A DNA stretch of 64,000 bases, from contig NZ_BMIS01000003.1 in NCBI RefSeq assembly GCF_014642675.1, positions 124,001-188,000 on the forward strand, given 5' to 3'. The notes under the pieces are model-generated. The model searched no databases and was not told where the DNA came from. It saw only the letters and a program-made list of their open reading frames with translations. The stretch's first letter is position 1, and each line of letters starts with the position of its first letter. Positions 53,401-61,421 of this stretch are shown piece after piece. Both the position numbers and the translations under genes were made by a program. Origin of the DNA: Nesterenkonia cremea. Lineage in GTDB: Bacteria > Actinomycetota > Actinomycetes > Actinomycetales > Micrococcaceae.

Positions 53401-53672
53401 CACTGGATCTCCGCGTAGAAGCCGGCGAAGACTATGAAGGCGCCGATCAGCGCCGCGATGATCACAATGGTGATGATCAGCGCTGAGGGGCGGCGCGGAC
53501 CGGAGCGCTCACCGGAGCTGCTGCCCCCTCCTCCGAAGCCGCCGAAGCCGCCGCCGGAGCCTCCGCGGCCGGAGCCGCCGTCGTCATCGTTGTTCCCACC
53601 GGAGCCGGAGCCGAACAGGCTCCCTGACCCTCCGAAGGGGTTCGATGAACCGAATCCCTGAGAGAAACTCAC
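50496..53672 (-). CDS. UPF0182-family large membrane protein
   Basis: 1,058 residues. A Gly/Ser/Phe-rich N-terminus (1-55), then seven membrane segments up to about residue 350 (for example ALIITIVIIAALIGAFIVFA, PALMGIFAGTTAQGAWETVL), a large extracytoplasmic domain (QVQPSERTLEEEFIQHNMEM ... LVAANASTVTPEGRPDFTLQ ... DGILYVQPVYVQSTG) and an acidic tail. Found throughout actinobacteria; no function established. The C-terminal tail has an EEDAAA-type imperfect repeat. Terminator directly behind. Confidence 0.93.
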   Translation of the reverse strand: MSFSQGFGSSNPFGGSGSLFGSGSGGNNDDDGGSGRGGSGGGFGGFGGGGSSSGERSGPRRPSALIITIVIIAALIGAFIVFAGFYAEIQWYNHLGYSEVFWTERLARIGIFFAAFLIMGFLVWLSLWLAFRNRPQNVGGQVNDSVARYQKSLDSMRRLIMLGLPALMGIFAGTTAQGAWETVLLFINQEPFGAADPQFGLDYGFFVFTMPFLGFFNGFLISVVLVAGIAGILCHYLYGGIRIEQSGKFVVEKAARWHIAVVGALFLLLQGVNWWLDRYATLQDQGGNWAGAMYTDVNAVIPAQTILAVAAVVVALVFILTAVTARWRFSIIGAAMLVVTAVIAGALYPFLVQEYQVQPSERTLEEEFIQHNMEMTRYAYDLDELEQTDYDAEMVAEEGALAEDSVNMENIRLLDPNLVSAAFGQFQQFRQYYSFPDTLSFDRYDIDGDTHDTVIAAREVNVAQDASWVNQHLIYTHGYGLVAANASTVTPEGRPDFTLQGIPTHGDLGSDEDYEPRIYFGENSPDYSIVGAPEGSDPMELDRPASADSDQDTVYTFSGDGGPSVGNIFNRLVYAIQFQSPEILLSGDMNEESQILYDRHPRERVQKVAPFLEVDQNIYPAIIGDRVKWIVEGYTTSDAFPYSTQQQLESATTDALTQGGQVLTGNVNYIRNSVKATVDAYDGSVELYAWDPEDPVLQSWENIFPGTLEPYSEMSAELMDHVRYPEDMFRVQRALLGEYHVTEAGTFYEGNDAWSVPDDPTSGEDNSVAQPPYYMTLRMPEQEEESFSLTGTFIPQVAEGAQQRNVLYGFLAASGDAGTGEDGEKHEDYGQLRLLELPRDTAVPGPGQTQANFDSNAQISQQLNLLRQGASEVINGNMITLPAGDGILYVQPVYVQSTGTDAAYPALRHVLVAYGEEVGFADTLGEALDQVFGGDSGVEVAEGAGVEGEAVDDDLELPEDEEGALEEDADLGQDPEEDAAAEEDAAAEQDDAAQQEDEEQADAPAAGDGDLESIQDEILDAWEDSQEAFEQGDWGAYGEAQERLSEALAEFEQMTGGE

Positions 53673-53768
53673 GTCTACCCTCTCTTCGCCTCCCGGACCA
53701 GGTGCGAGCCGGGCTGCGTGGTGTGGTTGTTGGTGCTGCCGTATTCAGTAGTGCGGTGTCTGTGATGC

Positions 53769-55034
53769 TTATTCAGTTCCGCAGGGTTCGAGCCCTGCGA
53801 GGAAGTCTCCGTCGCCGTCGCGGACCGCCTCGACGATCTGCCGAGCCTCGGCGACGTCCTCGACGCCGTAGGTCTGCAGCCCCTCAGGCACTCTGCCCTC
53901 CAGCTCCGGACAGTTGTCCCGCGGGACGAGGAAGTGCTCAGCACCCTGGTCCAGCGATCCCACCGCCTTCTGGGCGATGCCGCCGATGGGCCCGACGGTG
54001 CCGTCCGGATCCACGGTGCCGGTCCCGGACCACTGCTCCCCGCCGGTCATGGACTCCTCGGTCATCGCATCCACGATGCCCAGGCTGAACATCAGGCCTG
54101 CCGAGGGGCCGCCCACGTTCTCCAGCTGGATGTCCACGTCCACGGGGAAGTCGAAGTCTCCCTGAAGCATGATGCCGACATAGTGTTCGCCGTCGGCCTC
54201 CTGGTAGGTGGGGACCTCGACGTCGACCTCCTCGCCGTCGCGGATCACCGTCAATTCTACCGGCTGACCTGCGGCATCGTTCACCGCTGCCCGCATGCCC
54301 TCCAGGCCGGTGATCTCCTCTCCCCCGGCGGCGATGACCTGATCGCCCACCTCGAGGACCTCAGTGGTGCCGGCATCCTCCGCCTCCGGGGCGAAGTCCA
54401 GCACGTCGAGCTGCTGGCGGTACTCCATGTCCAGCTCCTCCAGGGCGGCCGCCAGAGCAAGGTCCTGGGAGCTGGCCATGGCCTGGGTGTTCATCTGCTC
54501 GACCTCATCGGCGGTGGTGCCGGAGGGGTAGATCAGCTCGTGAGGCATGATGTCCGTGGTCGGCGAGAACCAGCCGGCCACCACATCCGGCACGCGCACT
54601 GTGTTGGTGGGGGCGCCGTTGACGTAGACCGTGGTCAGGCTCAGCGAACCGTCAGTCTCATAGGTGTCCGCACCGTCCATGGTGATCACCGGCTCATCCT
54701 CGATCTCACCGGTGGTGTTGAAGATGGGTCCCGGGGCCTCCAACAGGTACGGGCTGGGCAGCGTCAGGGAGGTCAGCCCGAGCACCAGGGCCGAGACCCC
54801 GGCCACGGTCTTGACGGTCCGGCGCAGCGTCCAGGGCTGCGAGGCCGGCGCAGGCATCCCGTCGGCATAGGGGTTCGGGTTATGCATGACCCTCAGCGAC
54901 GCACCCGGATGGGGCGCGGGCACGACGCCGGGAGGCGCAGCGCTACGTGCGCGCACGTAGGCACCGTAGGGGGATGCAGAATTATCTGGGCGCTCGGACA
55001 TAGTGATCTGAGACATTCTCTCACTGACCTTCAT
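53769..55034 (-). CDS. YlbL-like membrane protease (PDZ + Lon-type S16 domain)
   Basis: 421 residues from the first possible ATG; 55016, 55001 and 54887 are alternative starts, none with a good ribosome site. A membrane helix (TVAGVSALVLGLTSLTL-like), then a PDZ domain (LEVGDQVIAAGGEEITGLEG) and a Lon-type protease domain with the Ser/Lys dyad: Ser in NVGGPSAGLMFSLGI and Lys in GIAQKAVGSLDQGA. YlbL degrades envelope or division proteins. Divergent from the Zincin_2-like gene. A perfect 18-bp palindrome sits in the 5' coding region. Confidence 0.9.
   Translation of the reverse strand: MKVSERMSQITMSERPDNSASPYGAYVRARSAAPPGVVPAPHPGASLRVMHNPNPYADGMPAPASQPWTLRRTVKTVAGVSALVLGLTSLTLPSPYLLEAPGPIFNTTGEIEDEPVITMDGADTYETDGSLSLTTVYVNGAPTNTVRVPDVVAGWFSPTTDIMPHELIYPSGTTADEVEQMNTQAMASSQDLALAAALEELDMEYRQQLDVLDFAPEAEDAGTTEVLEVGDQVIAAGGEEITGLEGMRAAVNDAAGQPVELTVIRDGEEVDVEVPTYQEADGEHYVGIMLQGDFDFPVDVDIQLENVGGPSAGLMFSLGIVDAMTEESMTGGEQWSGTGTVDPDGTVGPIGGIAQKAVGSLDQGAEHFLVPRDNCPELEGRVPEGLQTYGVEDVAEARQIVEAVRDGDGDFLAGLEPCGTE
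54943..54960. promoter_or_regulatory. Perfect 18-bp palindrome near the YlbL start
   Basis: CTACGTGCG followed by its exact complement with no spacer. If YlbL starts at 54887 the palindrome is upstream of the gene and would be an operator; if it starts at 55001 or earlier it lies in the coding region (YVRA). Confidence 0.35.
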
Positions 55035-55136
55035 CCCCTGGCGAACTGGGGCATGGGCGCAGAGACAGGCGCCCGGGAGGCTCGCTACGCTGGTGTCTCA
55101 TCCATCTCCAGAGCGACCACGATCAGGGAGCGTCCG

Positions 55137-56678
55137 ATGAGCGAGAACAACCGGAACGATCAGGGATCCGGCGACGGCGAGAATCCGCAGGACCCCATGG
55201 AGGAGTTCTTCAAGCAGCTCTTCGGGGGCCAGATGCCCGGTCAGGGAGATGACGCCGACGCCGGCAAGGACGGCTCCGGCCGCGGCCCCTCCATGGGCTT
55301 CACCGGAAGCCCCGGCCAGGGCCAGGACGGCTCCGGCGATCAGTCCGGCGGCTTCCCTGGGATGCCCCCGGGCTTCGACCCCTCGCAGATGGGCATGCCC
55401 ATGGACCCGCAGATGATGCAGCAGATCATGGGTCAGGTGCAGGCGATGTTCTCCGCCATGCAGAACCCCTCCGAGGAGGACCAGGGCCCGGTCAACTGGA
55501 CCATGGCACGCCAGGCCGCCCGTCAGGCCGCCGCTGGAGATGACCCCAGCGTCTCCGCCGCCGAGCGCCGCGAGATCGATGATGCGCTGCGCCTGGCCGA
55601 GATGTGGCTGGACGGCGCCACCGCCTTCGAGAGCCCCGGCACCATCGGCCACGCCTGGTCCCGCGCCCAGTGGGTGGAGGAGACCTTCGACTCCTGGAAG
55701 CGGCTGACCGAGCCGGTGGCCGAATCCGTCTCCAAGGCGCTCTCCGGCGCCCTGAAGGAGCAGCTGGACGAGCAGGGCGGCGGCATGCCCCCGGAGATCG
55801 CCTCCATGATGGGCGGCGCCGGCTCCCAGCAGATCACCGGGATGATCGAGTCCATGGGCGGCATGGCCTTCGGCATGCAGGTGGGCCAGGCCGTGGGCGA
55901 ACTGGCCAAGGAGGTCCACGGATCCTCGGAGATCGGACTGCCGCTGGCCGGTCACTCCATGGCGCTGCTGCCCAAGAACGTCCGCGAGTTCGGTGAGGGC
56001 CTGCAGGTGGACTCCCGCGAGATCCTGCTGTTCCTGGCCCTGCGCGAGGCCGCCCGGATGCGCCTCTTCTCCCGCTCCCCCTGGCTGGAGCAGGACCTGT
56101 TCAACGCCGTGGCGCAGTACGCGGCCGGCATCCACATCGATATGGGCCGCATCCAGGAGGCCGCCTCACAGATCGACCCCACCAACCCGGAGGCCATGCA
56201 GGAGGTCCTCGGCGAGGGCCTCTTCACCCCCGAGCGCACTCCCATGCAGGAGGCCGCGCTGAAGCGGATCGAGACCACGCTGGCCCTGGTCGAGGGCTGG
56301 GTGGACGATGTGGTCTCCCAGGCGGCCGAGCATCTGGAGTCGCTGCCCAAGCTGCGCGAGACCATGCACCGACGCCGGGCCACCGGCGGCCCGGCGGAGC
56401 ACACCTTCGCCGCCCTGGTGGGCCTGGAGCTGCGTCCCCGCCGTCTGCGCGACGCCGCCGCTCTGTGGTCCCATCTGCGCCAGACCGAGGGCATGTCCGG
56501 GCGCGACGACGTCTGGGCCCACCCGGATGTCCAGCCGGATGAGCAGGATCTGGATGACCCGCAGGGCTACCAGGCCCGGCGCAAGGAACGCGAGGAGGAG
56601 TCGGCCAAGATCGACGAGGAGCTGCAGAAGCTGCTCGACGGCGGCTACGACGGCAAGGGCTCCGGCGAGACCAGCTGA
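55137..56678 (+). CDS. Zincin_2-like (DUF2342-type) protein, probable pseudo-protease
   Basis: 513 residues from the ATG at 55137 with GGGAG 7 nt before. A Gly/Met/Pro-rich N-terminus (MPPGFDPSQMGMPMDPQMMQ) and then a helical domain of the actinobacterial zincin-like family (VNWTMARQAARQAAAGDDPS; HAWSRAQWVEETFDSWKRLT; GMAFGMQVGQAVGELAKEVH). The segment expected to hold zinc ligands reads LFLALREAARMRLFSRSPWL: no HExxH. Whether the family is active is uncertain. Its end overlaps the convergent ThiF-like gene by 34 nt. Confidence 0.8.
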   Translation: MSENNRNDQGSGDGENPQDPMEEFFKQLFGGQMPGQGDDADAGKDGSGRGPSMGFTGSPGQGQDGSGDQSGGFPGMPPGFDPSQMGMPMDPQMMQQIMGQVQAMFSAMQNPSEEDQGPVNWTMARQAARQAAAGDDPSVSAAERREIDDALRLAEMWLDGATAFESPGTIGHAWSRAQWVEETFDSWKRLTEPVAESVSKALSGALKEQLDEQGGGMPPEIASMMGGAGSQQITGMIESMGGMAFGMQVGQAVGELAKEVHGSSEIGLPLAGHSMALLPKNVREFGEGLQVDSREILLFLALREAARMRLFSRSPWLEQDLFNAVAQYAAGIHIDMGRIQEAASQIDPTNPEAMQEVLGEGLFTPERTPMQEAALKRIETTLALVEGWVDDVVSQAAEHLESLPKLRETMHRRRATGGPAEHTFAALVGLELRPRRLRDAAALWSHLRQTEGMSGRDDVWAHPDVQPDEQDLDDPQGYQARRKEREEESAKIDEELQKLLDGGYDGKGSGETS

Positions 56679-57481
56679 CAGGCGCACTCCGGGTGCACCG
56701 GGGCCGGGCGGCGTTCCCATCCGCCGTCGGGCCTGAGCAGCAGGCTGTGTTCGGCGAGCGCCGGATTGCGGACGCCGTCCAGCAGGGTCAGCAGCTGCCG
56801 GGTGATGAGCCCGGCGGTGAGCTGGTGGTGGAGACGGGCGTCGGCCGGGTTGTGGCCGGCGGTGTGCTCCACTGAGGTTCCGGCTGGTGCCGGCTGAATG
56901 TCTGTTGCCGCCGCGCTGAGCTCTCGGCACCCGGCGCAGGCGAAGCCCTCCAGCACTCCCGGCTGTGCGATGAGCGGGCCGATCTCGGCCTCGCCTGCTG
57001 CTGGGCAGAGCACCGGCATGACCAGACTGGCCTGCTGAGCCGCCGCTGAGACGGTCGCTGCATGCAGGGCTGACGTCCTGGAGGCTGACCTTGTGCCTGC
57101 CGGGCCTGCGCCTGAGCTCTCCCCCAGGCTCAGCACACAGACATCGGCTCCATCCGGGCGCATATCTGCCGGGCATTCCATGACCGCGGTCTGCTGCGGC
57201 GCCGGTTGAGAAGCCGGCTGCTGGGCCGCACGGTCCAGCAGATCCTGCAGCCCCGTGCTGCGCGGCAGCCCGTGGTGGATGCTCAGATACGGATCCCCCA
57301 CCTGCTCGGCGTCGACGGTCTGTGCTGTGCTGCTCTGCTGAACAGCGCTCCCCTGGGTGCCGTCGCGCAGGAGCAGGGTCCCGACGCCGGCCTCGGCCAG
57401 GGCGAGCGCAGTGCGCGCGCCCACCGGGCCCAGGCCGTCCACGAGGACTGCGGCGAGCCGGCGTCGTGGGTTCGGTTCCAT
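56645..57481 (-). CDS. ThiF/E1-like protein, reduced
   Basis: 278 residues. The N-terminus has a Rossmann start like ThiF/MoeB/E1 enzymes (AAVLVDGLGPVGARTALALA), but the catalytic Arg/Asp/Lys residues for adenylation are not evident. Cys pairs FACAGC (about 180) and PECAC (near the end) could bind zinc as in ThiF. In actinobacteria such genes stand next to the Zincin_2-like and YgjP-like proteins. Overlaps the neighbour tail to tail by 34 nt. Confidence 0.55.
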   Translation of the reverse strand: MEPNPRRRLAAVLVDGLGPVGARTALALAEAGVGTLLLRDGTQGSAVQQSSTAQTVDAEQVGDPYLSIHHGLPRSTGLQDLLDRAAQQPASQPAPQQTAVMECPADMRPDGADVCVLSLGESSGAGPAGTRSASRTSALHAATVSAAAQQASLVMPVLCPAAGEAEIGPLIAQPGVLEGFACAGCRELSAAATDIQPAPAGTSVEHTAGHNPADARLHHQLTAGLITRQLLTLLDGVRNPALAEHSLLLRPDGGWERRPAPVHPECACQLVSPEPLPS

Positions 57482-57553
57482 GAGCTCATCGTCGCAGAGT
57501 CGGGCTCCGGCCGCGTCGCGTTATCCACAGGTTCGAGAATTAGGCTGGTCCCC

Positions 57554-58099
57554 ATGGCGTACAGAGAAGGCGAAGAGCGGCAGTTGATCGACGGCCGGGA
57601 GGTCATCGTGATCCGTTCGGCCAAGCGGAAGCGGACCATCAGTGCTGATCTGGTGGGCGGGACGCTGCGCCTGCGGGTGCCGCTGCGCATGGGAAAGGGG
57701 CACCTGGAGGAGCATGCCCGCGCCTTCCAGCAGAAGCTGCGCAAGAAGGCCGCCGGCCGCGAGCGCAGCGATGAGGCCCTCATGCAGCGTGCCCTGGAGC
57801 TGTCGAAGAAGCACTTCGACGACGCCGTCCGCCCGGTCAGCGTGCGCTGGTCGGACCGGCAGAACACCCGATGGGGCTCCACCACCTCGTCCCAGGGCAC
57901 CATCCGTCTCTCCTCCCGGTTGAAGGAGATGCCGGGCTGGGTGCAGGACGGGGTGCTGGTCCATGAGCTGGCGCATCTGATCGAGCCCGGGCACGGCCCG
58001 GCCTTCCGCCGCCTGGTGGAGCGCTACCCGCACACCAAGGAGTCAGACGCCTTCCTGGAGGGCGTGAGCTTCGCCCAGCGACAGATGGGGCAGGTCTGA
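57554..58099 (+). CDS. YgjP-like (M48/WLM-type) metallopeptidase
   Basis: 181 residues from the ATG at 57554. The N-terminal strand-rich part (REVIVIRSAKRKRTISADLV, RVPLRMGKGHLEEHARAFQQ) precedes the zinc site VLVHELAHLIEPGHGPAFRR (HExxH with the downstream His). RWGSTTSSQGTIRLSSRL is the family signature. Often near DNA-repair genes; the substrate is unknown. TAGGCT lies 7 nt before the ATG, no ribosome site, so likely leaderless. Confidence 0.9.
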   Translation: MAYREGEERQLIDGREVIVIRSAKRKRTISADLVGGTLRLRVPLRMGKGHLEEHARAFQQKLRKKAAGRERSDEALMQRALELSKKHFDDAVRPVSVRWSDRQNTRWGSTTSSQGTIRLSSRLKEMPGWVQDGVLVHELAHLIEPGHGPAFRRLVERYPHTKESDAFLEGVSFAQRQMGQV

Positions 58100-58127
58100 C
58101 TGATCCGGACTGAACTGGCCAGCGGGA

Positions 58128-60251
58128 TCAGGCCGATTCGGCGAGGACCTTCTTCACCGATTCGCCGTGCTTCTCCAGCTTGCTCTTCCCCACACCAGGG
58201 ACTTTCAGCAGCTCCTCATCCGAGCTGGGACGCTTCTCCGCGATGACCTCCAGGGTGGCATCGGTGAAGACCATGAACGCCGGGACCTCCAGCTCCTCGG
58301 CCTGGGCGGAGCGCCATTCGCGCAGCCTCTCGAAGAGCGCCTCGTCATAGCGGGCCGGGCATTCTGCGCAGCGGCGGCGCTTCACCTCAGTGGGCACGCT
58401 GAGCACAGTGCCGCAGGTGGAGCAGGTGGCCGTCTTCTTGGACCGTGCCGAGGAGTTGGGGTTCTTCGAGCCTGAGCTCGGGGCGATCCGCCGGGTTGGC
58501 TCCTCCAGGCCGAGCTCGCGGCGCAGCGGGCGCAGGAACCGGGAGGGCTGGCGCTTGCCGCGGCCGCCGGAATGCCGGGAGCTGGCCGAGGACATGGACA
58601 GATAGGTCCGGGCCCGGGTGATCCCCACGTAGAAGAGCCGGCGCTCCTCATCGATCTCCTTCTGCTCCTTGGCAAAGGTGATGGGCATCAGGCCCTCGTT
58701 CAGCCCCGCCAGGAACACCGCGTCCCATTCCAGGCCCTTGGCCGAGTGCAGGGAGGCCAGGGTGACGCCCTCCACAGTGGGGGCGTGCTGGGCGGCGGAG
58801 CGTTCCTCCAGCTCGGCCAGGAAGGCCTTCATGGTGAAGTCCTCGCGTTCGGCGTCGAGCTGGTCGGCCAGCGAGACCAGAGCGGCCATGGACTCCCAGC
58901 GTTCGCGCACCGCACCGGTGGTCTCCGGGGCCTCGCGGCGCCAGCCGTGGGAGGAGAGCACAGCGCGCACCGCCTCCGGGACAGTGTCCCCGCCCTCCTC
59001 CACCAGGGAGGAGGTGCGCAGCGCAGCGAGCGCCTCCCGGACCTCGGCCCGGGAGAAGAAACGTTCGGAGCCGCGCAGCTGATAGGAGATGCCGGCCTGG
59101 GCCAGGGCCTGCTCGAAGGCCTGGGACTGACCGTTGGTGCGGTAGAGGATGGCGATCTCGCTCAGCGGCACGGCGCGCTCCTGCAGCACACCGATCTGCT
59201 CGGCGATCCAGGCCGCCTCGGCGTCGTCGTCTGCGTGTTGGGTCAGCTGCGGGGCCGGGCCGCGGTTCTTCTGGGAGACCAGCCGCAACGGGTCCGACCA
59301 GGCGGGCGGATCGGTGAGCCGGGCCTGCTCGCGGGTGCGGTCGGAGAGCAGAGTGTTGGCCAGCTGGACCACCTCCGGAGTGGAGCGGTAGTCGCGGATC
59401 AGCTTGACCACCTTCGCCTCCTGGTGGCGGCCGGTGAAGTTCAGCAGGAAGTCCGGGGTCGCTCCGGTGAAGGAGTAGATGGTCTGGGCGGCGTCGCCGA
59501 CCACGCATATCTCCTCGCGCCCGCCCAACCACAGGTCCAGCAGGCGCTGCTGCAGCGGAGAGACATCCTGATACTCATCCACCACGAAGTGACGGTACTG
59601 CTGACGGACCTGGGCGGCCACGCGCTCGTCATCCTCCAGGATGCCTACGGTCAGCAGCAGCACATCCTCGAAGTCGATCAGGTGCTTATCCAGCTTCACG
59701 TCCTCATAGGACTGGTAGAGCTTGGCAAAGGTGCGGTGGTCCACTCCCCCGGGCTCGGCACGGCCGGCGCCCTGTTCAGCCACCTCCAGATAGGAGTCCG
59801 GGGTCAGCGTGGAGACTTTGGCCCATTCGATCTCGCTGGCCAGATCGCGCAGCGAGGCGCGGTCGGTGGTGATGTGCAGGCGCCGGGCGGCCTCGGCGAG
59901 CAGGCGGACCTTATGGTCGAGGATCTGCGGCATGGTGCCGCCGATGGCCAGCGGCCAGAAGTACTGCAGCTGGCGCAGGGCTGCGGCGTGGAAGGTGCGC
60001 GCCTGGACCCCGGGGGCGCCCAGGGAGTTCAGGCGGGAGCGCATCTCTGCGGCGGCCCGGGCGGTGAAGGTCACCGCCAGCAGACGGTGCGGGTCATAGA
60101 TCCCGGCACGGACCCCATAGGCGATCCGGTGGGTGATGGCACGGGTCTTACCGGTGCCGGCGCCGGCCAGGATGCACAGCGGTCCGGTCAGGGTGGAGGC
60201 GGCTTCGCGCTGCTCCTCGTCGAGGCCTTCGAGCACCTCTTCAGCGGTCAT
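58128..60251 (-). CDS. uvrD2: ATP-dependent DNA helicase UvrD2
   Basis: 707 residues. SF1 helicase: Walker A LAGAGTGKTRAITHRIAYGV, DEYQDVSPLQQRLLDLWLGG, GDAAQTIYSFTGA, and LASLHSAKGLEWDAVFLAGL. A CxxC-CxxC zinc finger (CSTCG ... CAEC) and an HRDC domain (FMVFTDATLEVIAEKRPSSD) close the C-terminus, the UvrD2 layout. It unwinds DNA in repair. Coupled to nudC by a 4-nt ATGA overlap. Confidence 0.96.
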   Translation of the reverse strand: MTAEEVLEGLDEEQREAASTLTGPLCILAGAGTGKTRAITHRIAYGVRAGIYDPHRLLAVTFTARAAAEMRSRLNSLGAPGVQARTFHAAALRQLQYFWPLAIGGTMPQILDHKVRLLAEAARRLHITTDRASLRDLASEIEWAKVSTLTPDSYLEVAEQGAGRAEPGGVDHRTFAKLYQSYEDVKLDKHLIDFEDVLLLTVGILEDDERVAAQVRQQYRHFVVDEYQDVSPLQQRLLDLWLGGREEICVVGDAAQTIYSFTGATPDFLLNFTGRHQEAKVVKLIRDYRSTPEVVQLANTLLSDRTREQARLTDPPAWSDPLRLVSQKNRGPAPQLTQHADDDAEAAWIAEQIGVLQERAVPLSEIAILYRTNGQSQAFEQALAQAGISYQLRGSERFFSRAEVREALAALRTSSLVEEGGDTVPEAVRAVLSSHGWRREAPETTGAVRERWESMAALVSLADQLDAEREDFTMKAFLAELEERSAAQHAPTVEGVTLASLHSAKGLEWDAVFLAGLNEGLMPITFAKEQKEIDEERRLFYVGITRARTYLSMSSASSRHSGGRGKRQPSRFLRPLRRELGLEEPTRRIAPSSGSKNPNSSARSKKTATCSTCGTVLSVPTEVKRRRCAECPARYDEALFERLREWRSAQAEELEVPAFMVFTDATLEVIAEKRPSSDEELLKVPGVGKSKLEKHGESVKKVLAESA

Positions 60252-61342
60252 CGCGTCTCCTCGGAGATGTCAGTGGGGTCTTCCTGAACGGCATGGTGCG
60301 TGCTCGGCTCGTCCGTAGGAGCGGGCTCTTCGGTCTCCACGTCGCCGCCGTACCAGTGGTCGATCAGGGCGCGGGAGATCGAGGAGCTCGGCGGAATCCA
60401 CAGCTGCCCGGAAACCACCTCGCGGTGGATCTGCTCGCGGGTGAACCAGCGGACCGCACGGATCTCGTCGTCATCGGCGTGGGCCTCCTCCGGGTCCTCC
60501 GCCACGGCCACATAGCCCAGCATCAGGGAGCGCGGGAAGGGCCAGTACTGCGATCCCATGTACTGCACGGAGCGGACCCGCACGCCGGCCTCCTCGCCGA
60601 CTTCGCGCATCACCGCCTCCTCCAGGGACTCTCCGGCCTCTACGAATCCGGCGAAGGTGGAGAACCGGTGAGCCTCCCAGCGGTAGGCAGAGCCCAGCAG
60701 GATCCTGCCGCGGTCATCGACCACTGCGGTGATCACGGCTGGGTCGGTGCGCGGGAAGGTCTCGGACTCGCAGCTCGGGCACAAACGCATCCACCCGGAG
60801 TGCCGGACCTCGGTGCGGTGGCCGCAGCGGGTGCAGAAGGGGGCGGAGGCGTGCCAGGCGGTGATCGCCAGGGCCTGGGTGAACAGGGCGGCTTCCAGCG
60901 GGTTCAGCGCCGCCCCGATCATCCGGAGATCGGCCCAGTCAACGCCGGGGGCGTCCGTGGGATCGGGCTGGTCGACAGCACTGGGCTGGTCGGCTGTACG
61001 TGAAGAGGCGGCGTCGGGCTGGGTGTCAGCGGCCGGCGTCGGGACCGCCACCACATGGCCGCGGGCCTCGGTGGAGTTCCCTTGGTCAGCGGGGACTTCG
61101 CCCAGGTACACCGTGCCCTCCGTCGGCTGGGCGGCGATGCTCTCCGGCGAGACGAACCGGATGCTGGCCGCCCCGGCGTCGCCGATGCGCACCGGGGTGG
61201 TGCGGTCCTTCAGCAGCAGCACGCGGGTGTCCGGGACGGCCCAGACCTGCCGGAGCCAGTCCTCCCGGCGCCTGTCCGCATCCCGGCGATCGATCTGGTG
61301 CGCAGCCCGGGGCGGGGCGGACAGTCCGGCGGAAGAGTGCAT
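60248..61342 (-). CDS. nudC: NAD(+) diphosphatase NudC
   Basis: 364 residues from the ATG at 61342; the frame is open to 61567 but would enter the divergent phosphotransferase. Zinc ribbon FCTRCGHRTEVRHSGWMRLC with PSCES, Nudix box GFVEAGESLEEAVMREVGEE, and the NudC signature SQYWPFPRSLMLG (usual form SQPWPFPxS, one change). It hydrolyses NADH/NAD and can remove NAD caps from RNA. TACCGT lies 6 nt before the ATG (AGAGGG between), probably leaderless. Confidence 0.94.
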   Translation of the reverse strand: MHSSAGLSAPPRAAHQIDRRDADRRREDWLRQVWAVPDTRVLLLKDRTTPVRIGDAGAASIRFVSPESIAAQPTEGTVYLGEVPADQGNSTEARGHVVAVPTPAADTQPDAASSRTADQPSAVDQPDPTDAPGVDWADLRMIGAALNPLEAALFTQALAITAWHASAPFCTRCGHRTEVRHSGWMRLCPSCESETFPRTDPAVITAVVDDRGRILLGSAYRWEAHRFSTFAGFVEAGESLEEAVMREVGEEAGVRVRSVQYMGSQYWPFPRSLMLGYVAVAEDPEEAHADDDEIRAVRWFTREQIHREVVSGQLWIPPSSSISRALIDHWYGGDVETEEPAPTDEPSTHHAVQEDPTDISEETR

Positions 61343-61421
61343 CCCTCTACGGTATCGCTCACCGGGGACACCCGCGCAGAAATCCCTCGATCTGTGGATA
61401 ACGCCCCATAGGGTGGTGGAC

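Noticed and set aside
53934..55136. Upstream extension of the Zincin_2-like frame over the YlbL gene
   Set aside because: The gene has a good GGGAG-ATG start at 55137; the extension is antisense to YlbL.
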